34,379 nt of DNA from Tritrichomonas foetus (Eukaryota > Parabasalia > Tritrichomonadida > Tritrichomonadidae), in the NCBI GenBank assembly GCA_001839685.1, contig MLAK01000899.1, positions 5,861 to 40,239 of the forward strand, in the 5' to 3' direction. Positions 18,286 to 27,563 of the stretch are shown in pieces. The notes beneath the pieces were generated by a model. It searched no databases. It was given only the letters and a program-made list of their open reading frames with translations, and was not told the DNA's origin. Position 1 is the stretch's first letter; each line of letters opens with the position of its first letter. The position numbers and the translations under genes were made by a program.

Positions 18286-19095
18286 AGCGATTAATGAACT
18301 TTTTGATTATACTTTTTGAAAAATTAAATAGATTCAGAAAGTTTCTTTAGGGCGAATTCTGAAAAAAAGCATTGAAACTTCGTTGTTAGGAGTAGTACAG
18401 AAAAATTGATAGGTTTTAAAATTTGGATACTTAGAAAAAGTTAATTCGACTATCTAGATTCAATGCAAAAAGTTTGTTCTGATTGTTATTGAAAATTATT
18501 AATTCTTATATGCTTGTTATCTCGTTTTGAAATTTATTAAATATGAAAATAAAAATATTTTTTCATATTAATTTGTTTATTTAATCTTATTATATAATAT
18601 AATTTTATTGTTCTATTAATAATACGAAGATATTTATATATATTCATTTCACAACATCAACATTCTTGACTTTACCAACGTTTCTGAATTTTCTGTATTT
18701 TCAATTGCTCACAAAGTCATTCCATTTCCAAAATCGGCCGGTTCTGTTGACCCAAAATTTCAAATCGTTTTGATATATCACTGGATAACGGTATATACAA
18801 TGTTATTAAAGACACGTCAATGATGTTTTGTCATTTTGACAAAATGATCACATATGATGATTCACATTTTGAACATATTTTTTTCGCGCTATTTCCATCG
18901 AAACACATGATTTTAATATTACTTTGGTAAATGTAACGCATAATTTCATTCAAACTAAGAATATAAGAAATATTTATATTTGTCAAATGTAACTTTTTCA
19001 TTTAAATATGAATTAAAATTCAAATCGAATGGTTTGGTGTTTTATCTCATTGTAAAAAACAGATAAGTTATAAATAAGAAAGTAATATTAATATT
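18286..19095. other. 800-bp spacer with two hairpins, no gene
   Basis: No coding region is evident. Two inverted repeats occur. AATATGAAAA (18540-18549) pairs with TTTTCATATT (18560-18569). TTTTGTC (18826-18832) pairs with GACAAAA (18838-18844) across a 5-nt loop. The spacer combines the 5' flank of the membrane-protein gene and the 3' flank of the karyopherin gene, both on the minus strand. Confidence 0.5.
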
Positions 19096-21798
19096 TTATT
19101 GGAAAATTTCACGAACAATTTGTTGCTGCACCGGAGAAAGCTGCTGGAATAATCCCGAACTCTGTGTTATTTGGCCAAAAAGATTATATTCATCAACAGT
19201 GTCACTTGGTAGGTTGAATGGTATAACTAAAGGTGGAAATTCCGCTTCTATCTGTTTTTGCATTAATTCGTTTGCAGTTTGCATTTTTTCTTCCATTTTC
19301 ATGTTATTTTCAATTTTCCTTTCGCAGAGTGGTCGAAGGATATTTACAGCAGCAGGATAAGCTGCTGCTATTCCAGATTGCGTAGCTCTTAATAAGAAAT
19401 AGAAACCCATTTTGAGTTCTTTATAAGTCTGTAATGTATTTTCATTAATTCTTGGTAGAATGAACTCGATAACGTTTCCAGGAATCATTGGAAATGCTTT
19501 TTCTGAATTTGCCATTAATGCTGATGAAAATGCAAAAACGCATGCTGAAAACAGGCAAGTTGCACTTTTATCATCAACACCATTTAGTGCTTGGCAAATA
19601 TGTGGAATGAAAGCTAAACCAGAATCACCAATCGACTGGATTAATGTAGCAACAATTAAAATTGTATAAGCTAATCCATCTTTATCTTCATCTTTCATAC
19701 ATACTTGAATAAAATGCATCAATATATCAACAGTTGCTGCTATTAATTGAGAGTTTCCTTTAAATCCTTGGTTAGCAATAATTGGACACATTAAAAAGCT
19801 GATACTATCCATTGAATTTTGAAGAAGAACATCATCTTTTCGAATAATTTGAAGTGTCTGAATATATGTGTTAATCATAGTCTCTGTAACATTATCGATT
19901 TTAGTATTGAAAACCGAAATTAATAAAAATATATCATTAAATGAATGATTATCGGGATATTGATGGAACATTTGAATACATGCAGGTAAAATTAGCTCAG
20001 AAAGCTCTACGAGAATTGGAGCATCATCTGGAATAGCATTAATGATTTCAAAGATAGAATATAAAGTTGATGAGCAATCTTTTGAAACTCCTTCAGCCAA
20101 ACTTTGGTTAGCTAATTCAAAAAGACCAGAAATTGTGTCTTTTACAAATGGATAAATCGCCGAACCACCCATTTGAATTAAAGCTTCAACAGCCATTGTT
20201 AAATATTTGTATTTTACAATTGATGCCAAATTCAAAAGTTTTGGAATAATGCTTGGAATTGGTAAATCAACTCGTTGATCGCATTCAATAATAGAGGCTC
20301 TGAGTAACTTTGATGCTGCACAAATTACAATTTGATGATCACTTCCAATAATGCAATCAGAAGCAAGACGACATCCAAGTTCAGGATCAAGGAATGGAAG
20401 AACAGATGACATAAACATAAGTAAAGACGTACTTAAGAATGGTGGTAATTTATCAACATGTTTTGTTTGTTCCGCAAGAGCATCTACAACATCACCAGTA
20501 ATCATTGGACCCATGTTCGTCATTGTTGCCATCACAAATTTGGTCATTAAAAAGATTCTTCCTTCAAAATCGATCTGGTTTACAGTTGGTGCAAGTAAAT
20601 AATCATATAAATCATCGATGAAACGCTCTTCTTTAAGAATTACACCAATTAAAGAAGCTGTTGTTGATCGTGTTGTTCGAATTCCAGGAGATGTTTCATA
20701 TGAAAAATTGAAGGCTAAAAATTGAAGAGGATTGATAACACTTTCATTTACATCTTCAGGACTAAGTCTTGCAATTGGAATAATTATGTTAGTAACAAAC
20801 TCTGTAGTTAAAAATGAACCATTTCCTACTTTATAGAACAAAAATTGATAGAAAAGATACATAATTGAACTTAAAATGTAAGAATCACGCTCAAATGAAA
20901 TGCATTGAATTAAAGATTGAAGTAAACATGGAGCAATGTCTTGTTTAAAATGTAAGCCATAATTTAAACGTATTTGTGAACTATTGTCCTGTGAATGTTC
21001 TTCATTTGTGAGAGGGAAAAATGTTGAGCAAAGGCCGATAAACAGATTCAATGTGGATCTTTTCAAAAGGTGAAGTTCACGATTAGATTTATCATTAACA
21101 ACAAGAGAATTTACAAGTAATGATAATATTTTATCGAAATTTTCACAAAGTAAAGGTCCGCTTAATTTTTTAGTGAAATTTTTGAGAGATTTTGCAGCAA
21201 ATCTTAAAAGGGCAAAAGATTGAGTCTGTAAAGAAAAAGTGGAAAGTCTGTTAATCATAGCAAGGGCAATTTCTTCAACTTTTTGTGAGATTTCTGGAGG
21301 TGTGTTTGAAATAGAATAATTTGCACATGCTTTTGACCAAAAAGTAAAAATTTGTAAAATCGAAACAACATTTTCAAGTGATGCTGCATTTGCATCAAAC
21401 AAATTAACAACTTTTTCTGCCATTTCGATATTCATTGGAAATGATATAATCATTATATAACGAAAGCATTCAATAATATTGTCTCTCTTTGATGGATCGA
21501 GCGAAAGCAAAAGATTTAAAAGATGGTCGGCGATTTCGTTTTGCTGATGAGGATTCCAATATATTGTTTCGTTTTCTGGTTCGATGTGAGAAGTCCAATG
21601 TGTTCTAATCAGTTGCAATATCGTTAAATGAATCATTTTTTCGAGTGTGGGATTTGATTGGGATTCTTGAGATTGAAGAAGCTGAAAAAGAACCTGTATA
21701 AATGATGGATTTTCGGCGGCTTTCATAATAGTCTCAGTGGCATGATGAACTTCCTCTTGATTTGGACTGCAAATCTGAAGAAAGATGTTGAAATCCAT
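19096..21798 (-). CDS. Importin-beta family karyopherin (HEAT solenoid)
   Basis: This is a 900-residue all-helical protein. The first about 75 residues look like an importin-beta N-terminal domain: a start typical of karyopherins (FLQICSPNQEEVHHATETIM), then NPSFIQVLFQLLQ, then a helix containing ILQLIRTHW. The rest is a series of HEAT-like helical pairs with no other domain visible. Length is near the 850-1100 residues usual for importins and exportins. Family knowledge: these receptors carry cargo through nuclear pores and bind Ran-GTP through the N-terminal repeats. The closest subtype cannot be fixed by eye; importin-7/8-like or exportin-like are both possible. The stop TAA is followed by AA, a plausible polyadenylation context. 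The ATG is the first in frame, with TCAAAA about 25-30 nt upstream. Confidence 0.75.
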   Translation of the reverse strand: MDFNIFLQICSPNQEEVHHATETIMKAAENPSFIQVLFQLLQSQESQSNPTLEKMIHLTILQLIRTHWTSHIEPENETIYWNPHQQNEIADHLLNLLLSLDPSKRDNIIECFRYIMIISFPMNIEMAEKVVNLFDANAASLENVVSILQIFTFWSKACANYSISNTPPEISQKVEEIALAMINRLSTFSLQTQSFALLRFAAKSLKNFTKKLSGPLLCENFDKILSLLVNSLVVNDKSNRELHLLKRSTLNLFIGLCSTFFPLTNEEHSQDNSSQIRLNYGLHFKQDIAPCLLQSLIQCISFERDSYILSSIMYLFYQFLFYKVGNGSFLTTEFVTNIIIPIARLSPEDVNESVINPLQFLAFNFSYETSPGIRTTRSTTASLIGVILKEERFIDDLYDYLLAPTVNQIDFEGRIFLMTKFVMATMTNMGPMITGDVVDALAEQTKHVDKLPPFLSTSLLMFMSSVLPFLDPELGCRLASDCIIGSDHQIVICAASKLLRASIIECDQRVDLPIPSIIPKLLNLASIVKYKYLTMAVEALIQMGGSAIYPFVKDTISGLFELANQSLAEGVSKDCSSTLYSIFEIINAIPDDAPILVELSELILPACIQMFHQYPDNHSFNDIFLLISVFNTKIDNVTETMINTYIQTLQIIRKDDVLLQNSMDSISFLMCPIIANQGFKGNSQLIAATVDILMHFIQVCMKDEDKDGLAYTILIVATLIQSIGDSGLAFIPHICQALNGVDDKSATCLFSACVFAFSSALMANSEKAFPMIPGNVIEFILPRINENTLQTYKELKMGFYFLLRATQSGIAAAYPAAVNILRPLCERKIENNMKMEEKMQTANELMQKQIEAEFPPLVIPFNLPSDTVDEYNLFGQITQSSGLFQQLSPVQQQIVREIFQ

Positions 21799-21822
21799 TT
21801 CTTACACGACCAATGTCAATCA

Positions 21823-21834
21823 TTTTGATCGTTA
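21823..21834 (-). promoter_or_regulatory. TAACGATC element overlapping TCAAAA initiator
   Basis: On the minus strand TAACGATC (plus 21827-21834) runs directly into TCAAAA (plus 21823-21828). TAACGA matches the core of the Myb recognition elements described for the T. vaginalis ap65-1 promoter (TAACGATA). With A+1 at 21826 the leader is 28 nt. Confidence 0.45.
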
Positions 21835-22385
21835 TTTTATTCAATTAAAATTTTATATGTTTTACTTTTATCCTGGTGTTATTAATATTTATCTTGATTT
21901 TGATTATATACATATTAATAATATCTTTATTTATATTTAAATTCATCTTTATTATTGATTAAAATTAATGCATAGTCAAATATACTTATTTATCATTTCT
22001 AGAGAAAATGATTCTTCATAAAGTCATGAAAACTTAATTTTACTATTTATAATTATTGGCCCTTCTGAAGAACTCCTTCATCTAAATATGAAATGATAGA
22101 ATCAATTTTGACATTCATTGTTTTTCATTTTCTCAACCCAATTTCAGTCACTTTATTGAGCTAGAAACTTGTTGTAATTGTGAATCTTTTTGGACGTCAT
22201 AAGTTCACTGTAACAAATCAAAATATAAAATACCAAAACAGTGGGAAAATATCAAGATTATAGATAAGAAAATACAATGACACCAAAAGGTCAATAGATA
22301 ATAATATTTATTATTTGTCTGATATTTAATATTTTCTAAAAACACTTCATTTGGAAAATGCGAGAAAGCATGATAAAGTTTAATT
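21835..22385. other. Spacer, no gene seen
   Basis: AT-rich 5' flank of the karyopherin gene and 3' flank of the caspase-like gene. An open frame at 22205-22618 runs through it but overlaps the caspase-like coding end in another frame and is judged spurious. Confidence 0.45.
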
Positions 22386-23435
22386 TCAAATGGCTGAAGC
22401 TTCGTCCGAAGAATAAAGGGATTCAGATGAGTCTGATTGAGATGAATGAGACTTCTTCTTTCTTCTTCTTCTTCTATGTTTTCTTTCTGATTTATGTGAT
22501 CCAGATTTTGAGTTCTCTTCTTCAGGAGAGCCTCTTGGCTCTTCAACTTGTGGTTGTCTCTCATTTTCCATCTCTTGTTGTTGTTGATTTGCATTAGAAA
22601 CTGTGAAAAGTGAACCATTTAATAATTGTCTATTTTGTGCTCTAAAGAATATTTCATAACCAAATTGATTAATGATATCATTAATACCTTTCTTCAAATC
22701 ACCAATCAGCATGTCTGGTTTAGCTTTCAAAAATTTCATCAGCATGAAAGTTATATAACCTCCACATTCAATCACTTTGAGATTATCATAATTTAGGTTG
22801 TTTACAAAATCTAAAGTTATGAAGATTGTGTTTGCTGTTAAAGTGTTTGAAATAAAAGTCGAATGCGGTAAAGCATTTTTCTTTTTAATATGTGTAAAAT
22901 CAAAAATTATATGTGCCATTGATGTTATTTTCTTATAAGCATTCAAAAAATCAGAAAATCGCTTACTTGGAACGTTTTCATCTTCAAATATGATCTCATT
23001 TTTGCCCTCAGCGTCTTTGCAAAATCCAGAAATATAAACTGCAACATTATTTGTAGTTTGTGATAAAACTAACCGAAGAAAGGTGAAATAAGTCATTGAT
23101 TTTGGATTGACAATGAAAAACACATTATACCCAGCACTTTGATAATGCTGTGCAATTAAAATTGCATCATTAAAACACCCGACTGATGTTTCCTCTGTTT
23201 TTGGATGTTTGCTGTTGACGCAAATATAGCAAGCGTTTTGTAGTGTTTTTGGGAAATCTTTTGTTTCCATATTTCCACAATTTTGGCCGATCGAATATAA
23301 TACTGATTGATTGACAAGAGCTGAACCTCTTTGGCGTAATCTTTCGAAATCTCTAACAGTAATGTTACTTTTTAGTCGTTCCAAAAGCGGAATATCATCG
23401 TCAGAATAACACTCAACGCTTGTTTCGCAACCCAT
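22386..23435 (-). CDS. Caspase-fold (C14-like) pseudoprotease, N-terminally acylated
   Basis: The frame opens 23 codons earlier, but the ATG at 23435 is chosen: TCAAAA lies 8-13 nt upstream and the product then starts MGCETS, a typical Gly2 myristoylation plus Cys3 palmitoylation signal. The product is 349 residues. Residues about 65-260 have the layout of a caspase/metacaspase p20: beta-strand ACYICVNS (68-75), a Cys/Asn-Asp helix start (GCFNDAI, 86-92), GYNVFFIVNP, then VAVYISGFCKD (131-141), then AHIIFDFTH (174-182). In active C14 enzymes these last two strands end in SGHG and DxC. Here His is F138 and Cys is T181, so the protein should be catalytically dead. The C-terminal about 65 residues are Glu/Ser-rich around a basic cluster (HRRRRRKKK), possibly a nuclear signal or a membrane-binding patch. 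A scaffold or decoy role is inference. Family assignment is by pattern only. Confidence 0.6.
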   Translation of the reverse strand: MGCETSVECYSDDDIPLLERLKSNITVRDFERLRQRGSALVNQSVLYSIGQNCGNMETKDFPKTLQNACYICVNSKHPKTEETSVGCFNDAILIAQHYQSAGYNVFFIVNPKSMTYFTFLRLVLSQTTNNVAVYISGFCKDAEGKNEIIFEDENVPSKRFSDFLNAYKKITSMAHIIFDFTHIKKKNALPHSTFISNTLTANTIFITLDFVNNLNYDNLKVIECGGYITFMLMKFLKAKPDMLIGDLKKGINDIINQFGYEIFFRAQNRQLLNGSLFTVSNANQQQQEMENERQPQVEEPRGSPEEENSKSGSHKSERKHRRRRRKKKSHSSQSDSSESLYSSDEASAI

Positions 23436-23442
23436 TAGAATT

Positions 23443-23448
23443 TTTTGA
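23443..23448 (-). promoter_or_regulatory. TCAAAA initiator
   Basis: Minus-strand TCAAAA with A+1 at 23446 gives an 11-nt leader to the ATG at 23435. This decides the start in favour of the MGC N-terminus over the longer open frame. Confidence 0.5.
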
Positions 23449-23763
23449 TAAAATGTTATCGATAATTTCAAAAGATAAATGGTCATATTATTCAACAATT
23501 GCAAAAATGAGTGAATAACCTTCTCTACTCAAATAGAATTCATTTACATAAGCATCATTTAATTACTTTCAATCTAATATCAGTAATGCTGAATCTGCAT
23601 CCATCTTTCAATGAATGATAATATTATCATATCCTGACATTATTAATAAAATTAATTTTTGATCGTTTAATCTAGTTGCATAATGTATTGGTATGATTAT
23701 AGTGGAGAGGAATAAAAAGAAAATGAATAAGGATAAGTATAAAATGATATAACAAACATTTAT
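23449..23763. other. Spacer, no gene seen
   Basis: A 315-bp AT-rich spacer between two minus-strand genes, without ORFs, repeats or RNA-like structures that I could recognise. Confidence 0.5.
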
Positions 23764-26139
23764 CTATTTATATTGTTGCCTGTTCTGAGCAATAATGTCA
23801 TTTAGAACAACACTGGACGGAGAATTGAAACTAACAGAATGAAGACTACTCTTTTTCGGTGGAGTTGCTTGGAATCGCGATTTATTTTTTGTGTTCATCA
23901 TTCTGTCATAATCTTCTTTCAATTTATTGTGTGCGGTTAAAAGTGATGCGTATGGAACAGCATAATCGTTTTCTCTGAAATCATCAAGTTCTTCCTTTTG
24001 ATCGTTAATTAACAATAATATATTTTGTTTCGTCTTTTCGAAAAATTCTAAAACTCTTTCAATTTTTTTTGATAGTTCAGAAACATTATGATTAGTTTTA
24101 TCAAAAATTGATTGTATATTTTGGAATGAAGTAAAAGCTCTATTTTGAATATGATTCATATCATCATGTGATAGAGATCGACCTTTAGAGCTTTGCAAAG
24201 CTTGTAAAAGCTTATCTGTTGCATCATTATTAAATTTACAATGAATGGTAAATTGAATTAAAACAGACTGAAGAGCATCGCAAATTTCACTGCTTCCTTG
24301 ATGATTATTAGAAAATCGATTTACTTTTGAAATTATATTATTAATTTCTTTTACAAAAACTTGATCTTCATCGCTCAATTTTTTATTTTCTAATGATAAT
24401 GCATCATAATCTCTTTGTAATTTTTCGTAACTTCGTTTTGATTCACGAATATCTCTTTGTTTATTAGATATCTCTTCTTTCATAGTGGCTGCATCATCTC
24501 GAAACTTCTGAATTTGTCTATATAAATTATTATTATCTTGTGTAACCCTCATATTATCACTTTTCAATGATGTTATGTTTTGTTGAAGAGATGTAATTTG
24601 ATTTGTTGCTTCTGCAATTCGTGTCTTTAATTCAGAAATCTGTTTAGAATTTGAATTTTGATTTTGAATAGGACTAAGCTCTATTTTATTTTGTTTTGGT
24701 GATTCTTTAGTACTCAAAAGTAAAATTTTCTCTTTCATCTCAAATAATATATTGGGAATTTCTCTTTCATTACATCTAAGCAAGCTACAAATGTAATGAA
24801 TTGTTTGACTTTGAGGACTTGACTCAATTGTTTCTTGTAATTCTTTCACTTCCTTTTCTAATTCTCTGCATTTATTGTCTTTTCTATCTTTTGTCAATTC
24901 AATTTCAAGAATGCGATCATTTAATGCAGAAATTTCATTTTCTTTAATTTTCCTAAGTTCTTGCATCGAGCCTAATAAATTTTGGAGTTGGTAATTTAAG
25001 CTAGTAATTGTTTCATTTTTTGATCGAAGAAGTTCTTCATATTCTGATTCGATTTGATTCTCGAAATTTTCTTTTGGTGGAAATGAAGCCAAAAAATCAT
25101 ATCGTTTATATGACAATTCTGGTGTTTTATTTCTATTTTTGGTTAATGGTTGTAGTTCAGCAACACGTTGTAGCAAACTATCTCTTTCATCAACAAGTTG
25201 TTGTTTCGCTCTTTTCAATTGTTCATTTTCTCCCTTTAATGATTCAATCTCATCCGTTTCATTTATTGATATTTTGACTTTATTTACAAGTTCAGTAAGT
25301 GAGTTGAGAACATTTGAAGAGTCAGTATCAAGCAATGATGCAATTTCGTTTAAATGTCCCTCAGAGTTATAAAGATTGTTGATTTTCTCATTGAAATTAT
25401 TTTCTGTGCAATCTAGCTTTGAAATTATTTGATGGAATAATGATTTTTTATTCATAAGATCATCAATTGTTTGTAAAATTTGATCATTTTCGCATTTAAG
25501 ATGTTCAACGATTGTTGTCAAACATTGAAAATATTTTTTATTGTCGTCAAAAAGATTTGATACTGCAAGAGGCAAATTTATTATTTCTTTACAATTTAAT
25601 TTATTGGATAATTCTGTCAAAATTGAATGTGCTTGATTGTTTCGAATTTTTTCTTCTTCATCGATAATTCTATCGTTTTTTTCATGAACTTCTTTTTTCT
25701 CGGGTTTTGGAAGAACTGTTACCTTTTTTCTTAAGTTTTCTATTTTCTCAATTTGCTGATTTACAGAATTTGTCGTCGAAAATGCAAAATCTAAAAATCT
25801 ACTTTGAATATTTTCGTTATTTTTGCTAAGCTCGGTTTTTAAACTATTAAGTAAGTCGAATATTTGGTTATTTGTAAGATTATTCTGTAAACCAGATTCT
25901 TGCATTTTGCTTAGATCGTTTAATGCTGATGATGTAATAACCCCGTATCGAGAAATTATTTCTTGAAAGTCTTTCTGCGCTTTTGCATTGTTTTCCGCAA
26001 TCTGAAGCATCGATTGAACCATATCGGTGGCGCTGATTAAATCGTTGCAGACAAATTTGATTTTTTCGTTGATATCAAGATTTTCTGTGTTTGGGCATAT
26101 CTGATGAATGATGTCTAAGACTTCAGGAGATATGTTCAT
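23764..26139 (-). CDS. Long coiled-coil protein, unknown
   Basis: This is a 791-residue protein rich in Glu, Lys, Gln, Asn, Leu and Ile. Heptad-like helical segments run over most of its length. The clearest are about 290-335 (ENEQLKRAKQQLVDERDSLLQRVAELQP), 360-430 and 490-590. A short globular helical region may occupy residues 1-60. The C-terminus (about 755-791) is basic and Ser/Pro-rich (QATPPKKSSLHSVSFNSP), a possible phospho-regulated or DNA/microtubule-binding tail. I recognise no catalytic domain or named family. Cytoskeletal, centrosomal or golgin-like roles are all compatible with such a sequence. The ATG has TCAAAA 5-10 nt upstream, and the stop reads TAAATAG. Confidence 0.75.
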   Translation of the reverse strand: MNISPEVLDIIHQICPNTENLDINEKIKFVCNDLISATDMVQSMLQIAENNAKAQKDFQEIISRYGVITSSALNDLSKMQESGLQNNLTNNQIFDLLNSLKTELSKNNENIQSRFLDFAFSTTNSVNQQIEKIENLRKKVTVLPKPEKKEVHEKNDRIIDEEEKIRNNQAHSILTELSNKLNCKEIINLPLAVSNLFDDNKKYFQCLTTIVEHLKCENDQILQTIDDLMNKKSLFHQIISKLDCTENNFNEKINNLYNSEGHLNEIASLLDTDSSNVLNSLTELVNKVKISINETDEIESLKGENEQLKRAKQQLVDERDSLLQRVAELQPLTKNRNKTPELSYKRYDFLASFPPKENFENQIESEYEELLRSKNETITSLNYQLQNLLGSMQELRKIKENEISALNDRILEIELTKDRKDNKCRELEKEVKELQETIESSPQSQTIHYICSLLRCNEREIPNILFEMKEKILLLSTKESPKQNKIELSPIQNQNSNSKQISELKTRIAEATNQITSLQQNITSLKSDNMRVTQDNNNLYRQIQKFRDDAATMKEEISNKQRDIRESKRSYEKLQRDYDALSLENKKLSDEDQVFVKEINNIISKVNRFSNNHQGSSEICDALQSVLIQFTIHCKFNNDATDKLLQALQSSKGRSLSHDDMNHIQNRAFTSFQNIQSIFDKTNHNVSELSKKIERVLEFFEKTKQNILLLINDQKEELDDFRENDYAVPYASLLTAHNKLKEDYDRMMNTKNKSRFQATPPKKSSLHSVSFNSPSSVVLNDIIAQNRQQYK

Positions 26140-26143
26140 TCGA

Positions 26144-26158
26144 TTTTGAGGCCGTTTA
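26144..26158 (-). promoter_or_regulatory. TAAACGG element next to TCAAAA initiator
   Basis: Minus-strand TAAACGG (plus CCGTTTA, 26152-26158) sits two bases from TCAAAA (plus 26144-26149). A+1 at 26147 leaves an 8-nt leader to the ATG at 26139. A further TAAACGG on the plus strand lies at 26440-26446. Confidence 0.55.
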
Positions 26159-26479
26159 TTAATTTTTTCGATTTTTTGAATGCGTTCAATTCGTAAACTT
26201 TTGAATATATATGAAAACGATCATCTCACACTTATTTGCATGTCCCACAACTTCGAAAGAGAACAATACCATCTAAAATCATGTAATTAAACCAATTTGC
26301 TCCAAATGAAAGAATGAGGCAGGTCTGAACAGTCCTGAATCAAAATTAACAAAATTAAATTTTTTTTCGAAACAAAAGCGTCACGATAAAAATAATTCGA
26401 GAAATGATCACCAAAAACGAAAATAAATACATAAAGCGTTAAACGGAGGTATGAAATAATAAGAAAATAAGCAATTTAT
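26159..26479. other. Spacer, no gene seen
   Basis: AT-rich spacer between the coiled-coil gene and the 3' end of eIF6. A plus-strand TAAACGG at 26440-26446 is the only motif of note. Confidence 0.5.
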
Positions 26480-27220
26480 TTAAAGAATCATATCAATGAG
26501 GGATTCGTCAATATTAGCAACATCAGCGTTATTTGCACTGTTATCTTCGATTTTGAAGATACGAGTAAGGTTCGCTATTTCAAGGGCAGTTGTATCCCAT
26601 CCGCAGAACATTGTCCAGTCATTCACGCATATTCCAGCGCCGAGAAGATGCTGACCACGGTTGACTGTCGCTGCTGTGAGTTCTACGCAAAGTTGGCCTG
26701 CAAGTTCTTCAAGTTGTTCGACTGTCACTTTTGGACATACGACACCACCTTTGTTTGTAAATACTGTGTATGTTCCAACAAGCTTCTCGTCTGCAATGGT
26801 TGCTGGAAAAGCATCAACACCAAGAACATCGCCGATAATTTCAACTGTTTGGGAATCGAGTTCTGGATGGTACAAAGCGACGTGATCGTTGCATGAAATG
26901 ACGTTACCAAGTGCAGAAAGCCTCTCGTCAACTCTTTGGACAATCACTGCGTCTGGTAAGCAATCTCTGAGTTGTTGTAATTCCTGATCTGTGGTTGTTG
27001 ATGGAACAAGAAGTCCTTTGCTATTGCCAGCACAGAGGCGTCCCAAAATTGATGTTCCTGCTATTGATGCGTGGAAAACTGGGATATGTTCTGCAAGCTT
27101 TTCTTCAAAGACAGTAAAGAAGTTTTCTGAGGTGTTGAATGGAAGGAGGGCATATGAATTAGTAATTCTTGCATATGCACCAATTTCTGAAGAGTTTTGG
27201 TATTTGCAACGCGACACCAT
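26480..27220 (-). CDS. EIF6: Translation initiation factor 6 (eIF6)
   Basis: This 246-residue protein matches eIF6 over its entire length, which is the usual size (about 245). Diagnostic segments are ENFFTVFEEKLAEHIPV, HASIAGTSILGRLCAGN, GLLVPSTTTDQELQQL, RVDERLSALGNVISCND and NDWTMFCGWDTT. Family knowledge: eIF6 is a five-bladed propeller that binds the 60S subunit, blocks premature 40S joining and is needed for 60S biogenesis in the nucleolus. It is released by the SBDS/EFL1 pathway. Codons here use more C-ending forms than neighbouring genes, fitting high expression. The ATG has TCATTC 6-11 nt upstream, and the stop TAA lies in TAAATAAA. Confidence 0.97.
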   Translation of the reverse strand: MVSRCKYQNSSEIGAYARITNSYALLPFNTSENFFTVFEEKLAEHIPVFHASIAGTSILGRLCAGNSKGLLVPSTTTDQELQQLRDCLPDAVIVQRVDERLSALGNVISCNDHVALYHPELDSQTVEIIGDVLGVDAFPATIADEKLVGTYTVFTNKGGVVCPKVTVEQLEELAGQLCVELTAATVNRGQHLLGAGICVNDWTMFCGWDTTALEIANLTRIFKIEDNSANNADVANIDESLIDMIL

Positions 27221-27225
27221 TTTAT

Positions 27226-27231
27226 GAATGA
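27226..27231 (-). promoter_or_regulatory. TCATTC initiator
   Basis: Minus-strand TCATTC fits the classical TCA-Y-T/A initiator. A+1 at 27229 gives a 9-nt leader. A TAAACGG on the same strand (plus CCGTTTA, 27283-27289) lies about 55 nt farther upstream. Confidence 0.6.
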
Positions 27232-27552
27232 ACGACCAAAGTCATCAAGATTGAATTTGATTAGCGGTTGAAATTTTGGTGACCGTTTATTTGATACATG
27301 TAAGATTTTGATCAACTCTATCGAGAAAAAGAATGAGGAAACAATATAGTTCTATCATATTTTATGATATAAATGTTGTTGTGAATCAGGTTTATGAAAC
27401 TTTTTCAATTTTATTCTTTGTATTAAACAAGATATTTATATGGGAATCTGAAGATTTTAATTGGCCTTAAAATTTTACTCATTTGGTGAAACAGTAAAAT
27501 AAACTATTTAAAAAGTTTAAAAATAAACGTGAACTCGTTTGGAAAGAAGCCA
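27232..27552. other. Divergent spacer between eIF6 and the next gene
   Basis: This is the shared 5' region of two divergent genes. It contains CCGTTTA at 27283-27289 and, near the plus-strand gene, an AAACG...CGTTT pair around 27525-27540. No ORF or RNA gene is seen. Confidence 0.45.
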
Positions 27553-27558
27553 TCATAT
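27553..27558 (+). promoter_or_regulatory. TCATAT initiator
   Basis: TCATAT at 27553-27558 fits the classical initiator. A+1 at 27555 gives a 9-nt leader to the ATG at 27564. Confidence 0.55.
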
Positions 27559-27563
27559 TTAAC

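Noticed and set aside
22205..22618. 137-codon minus-strand frame with a hydrophobic end
   Set aside because: It overlaps the last coding part of the caspase-like gene in another frame and continues into AT-rich 3' flank, where hydrophobic readings arise by chance.
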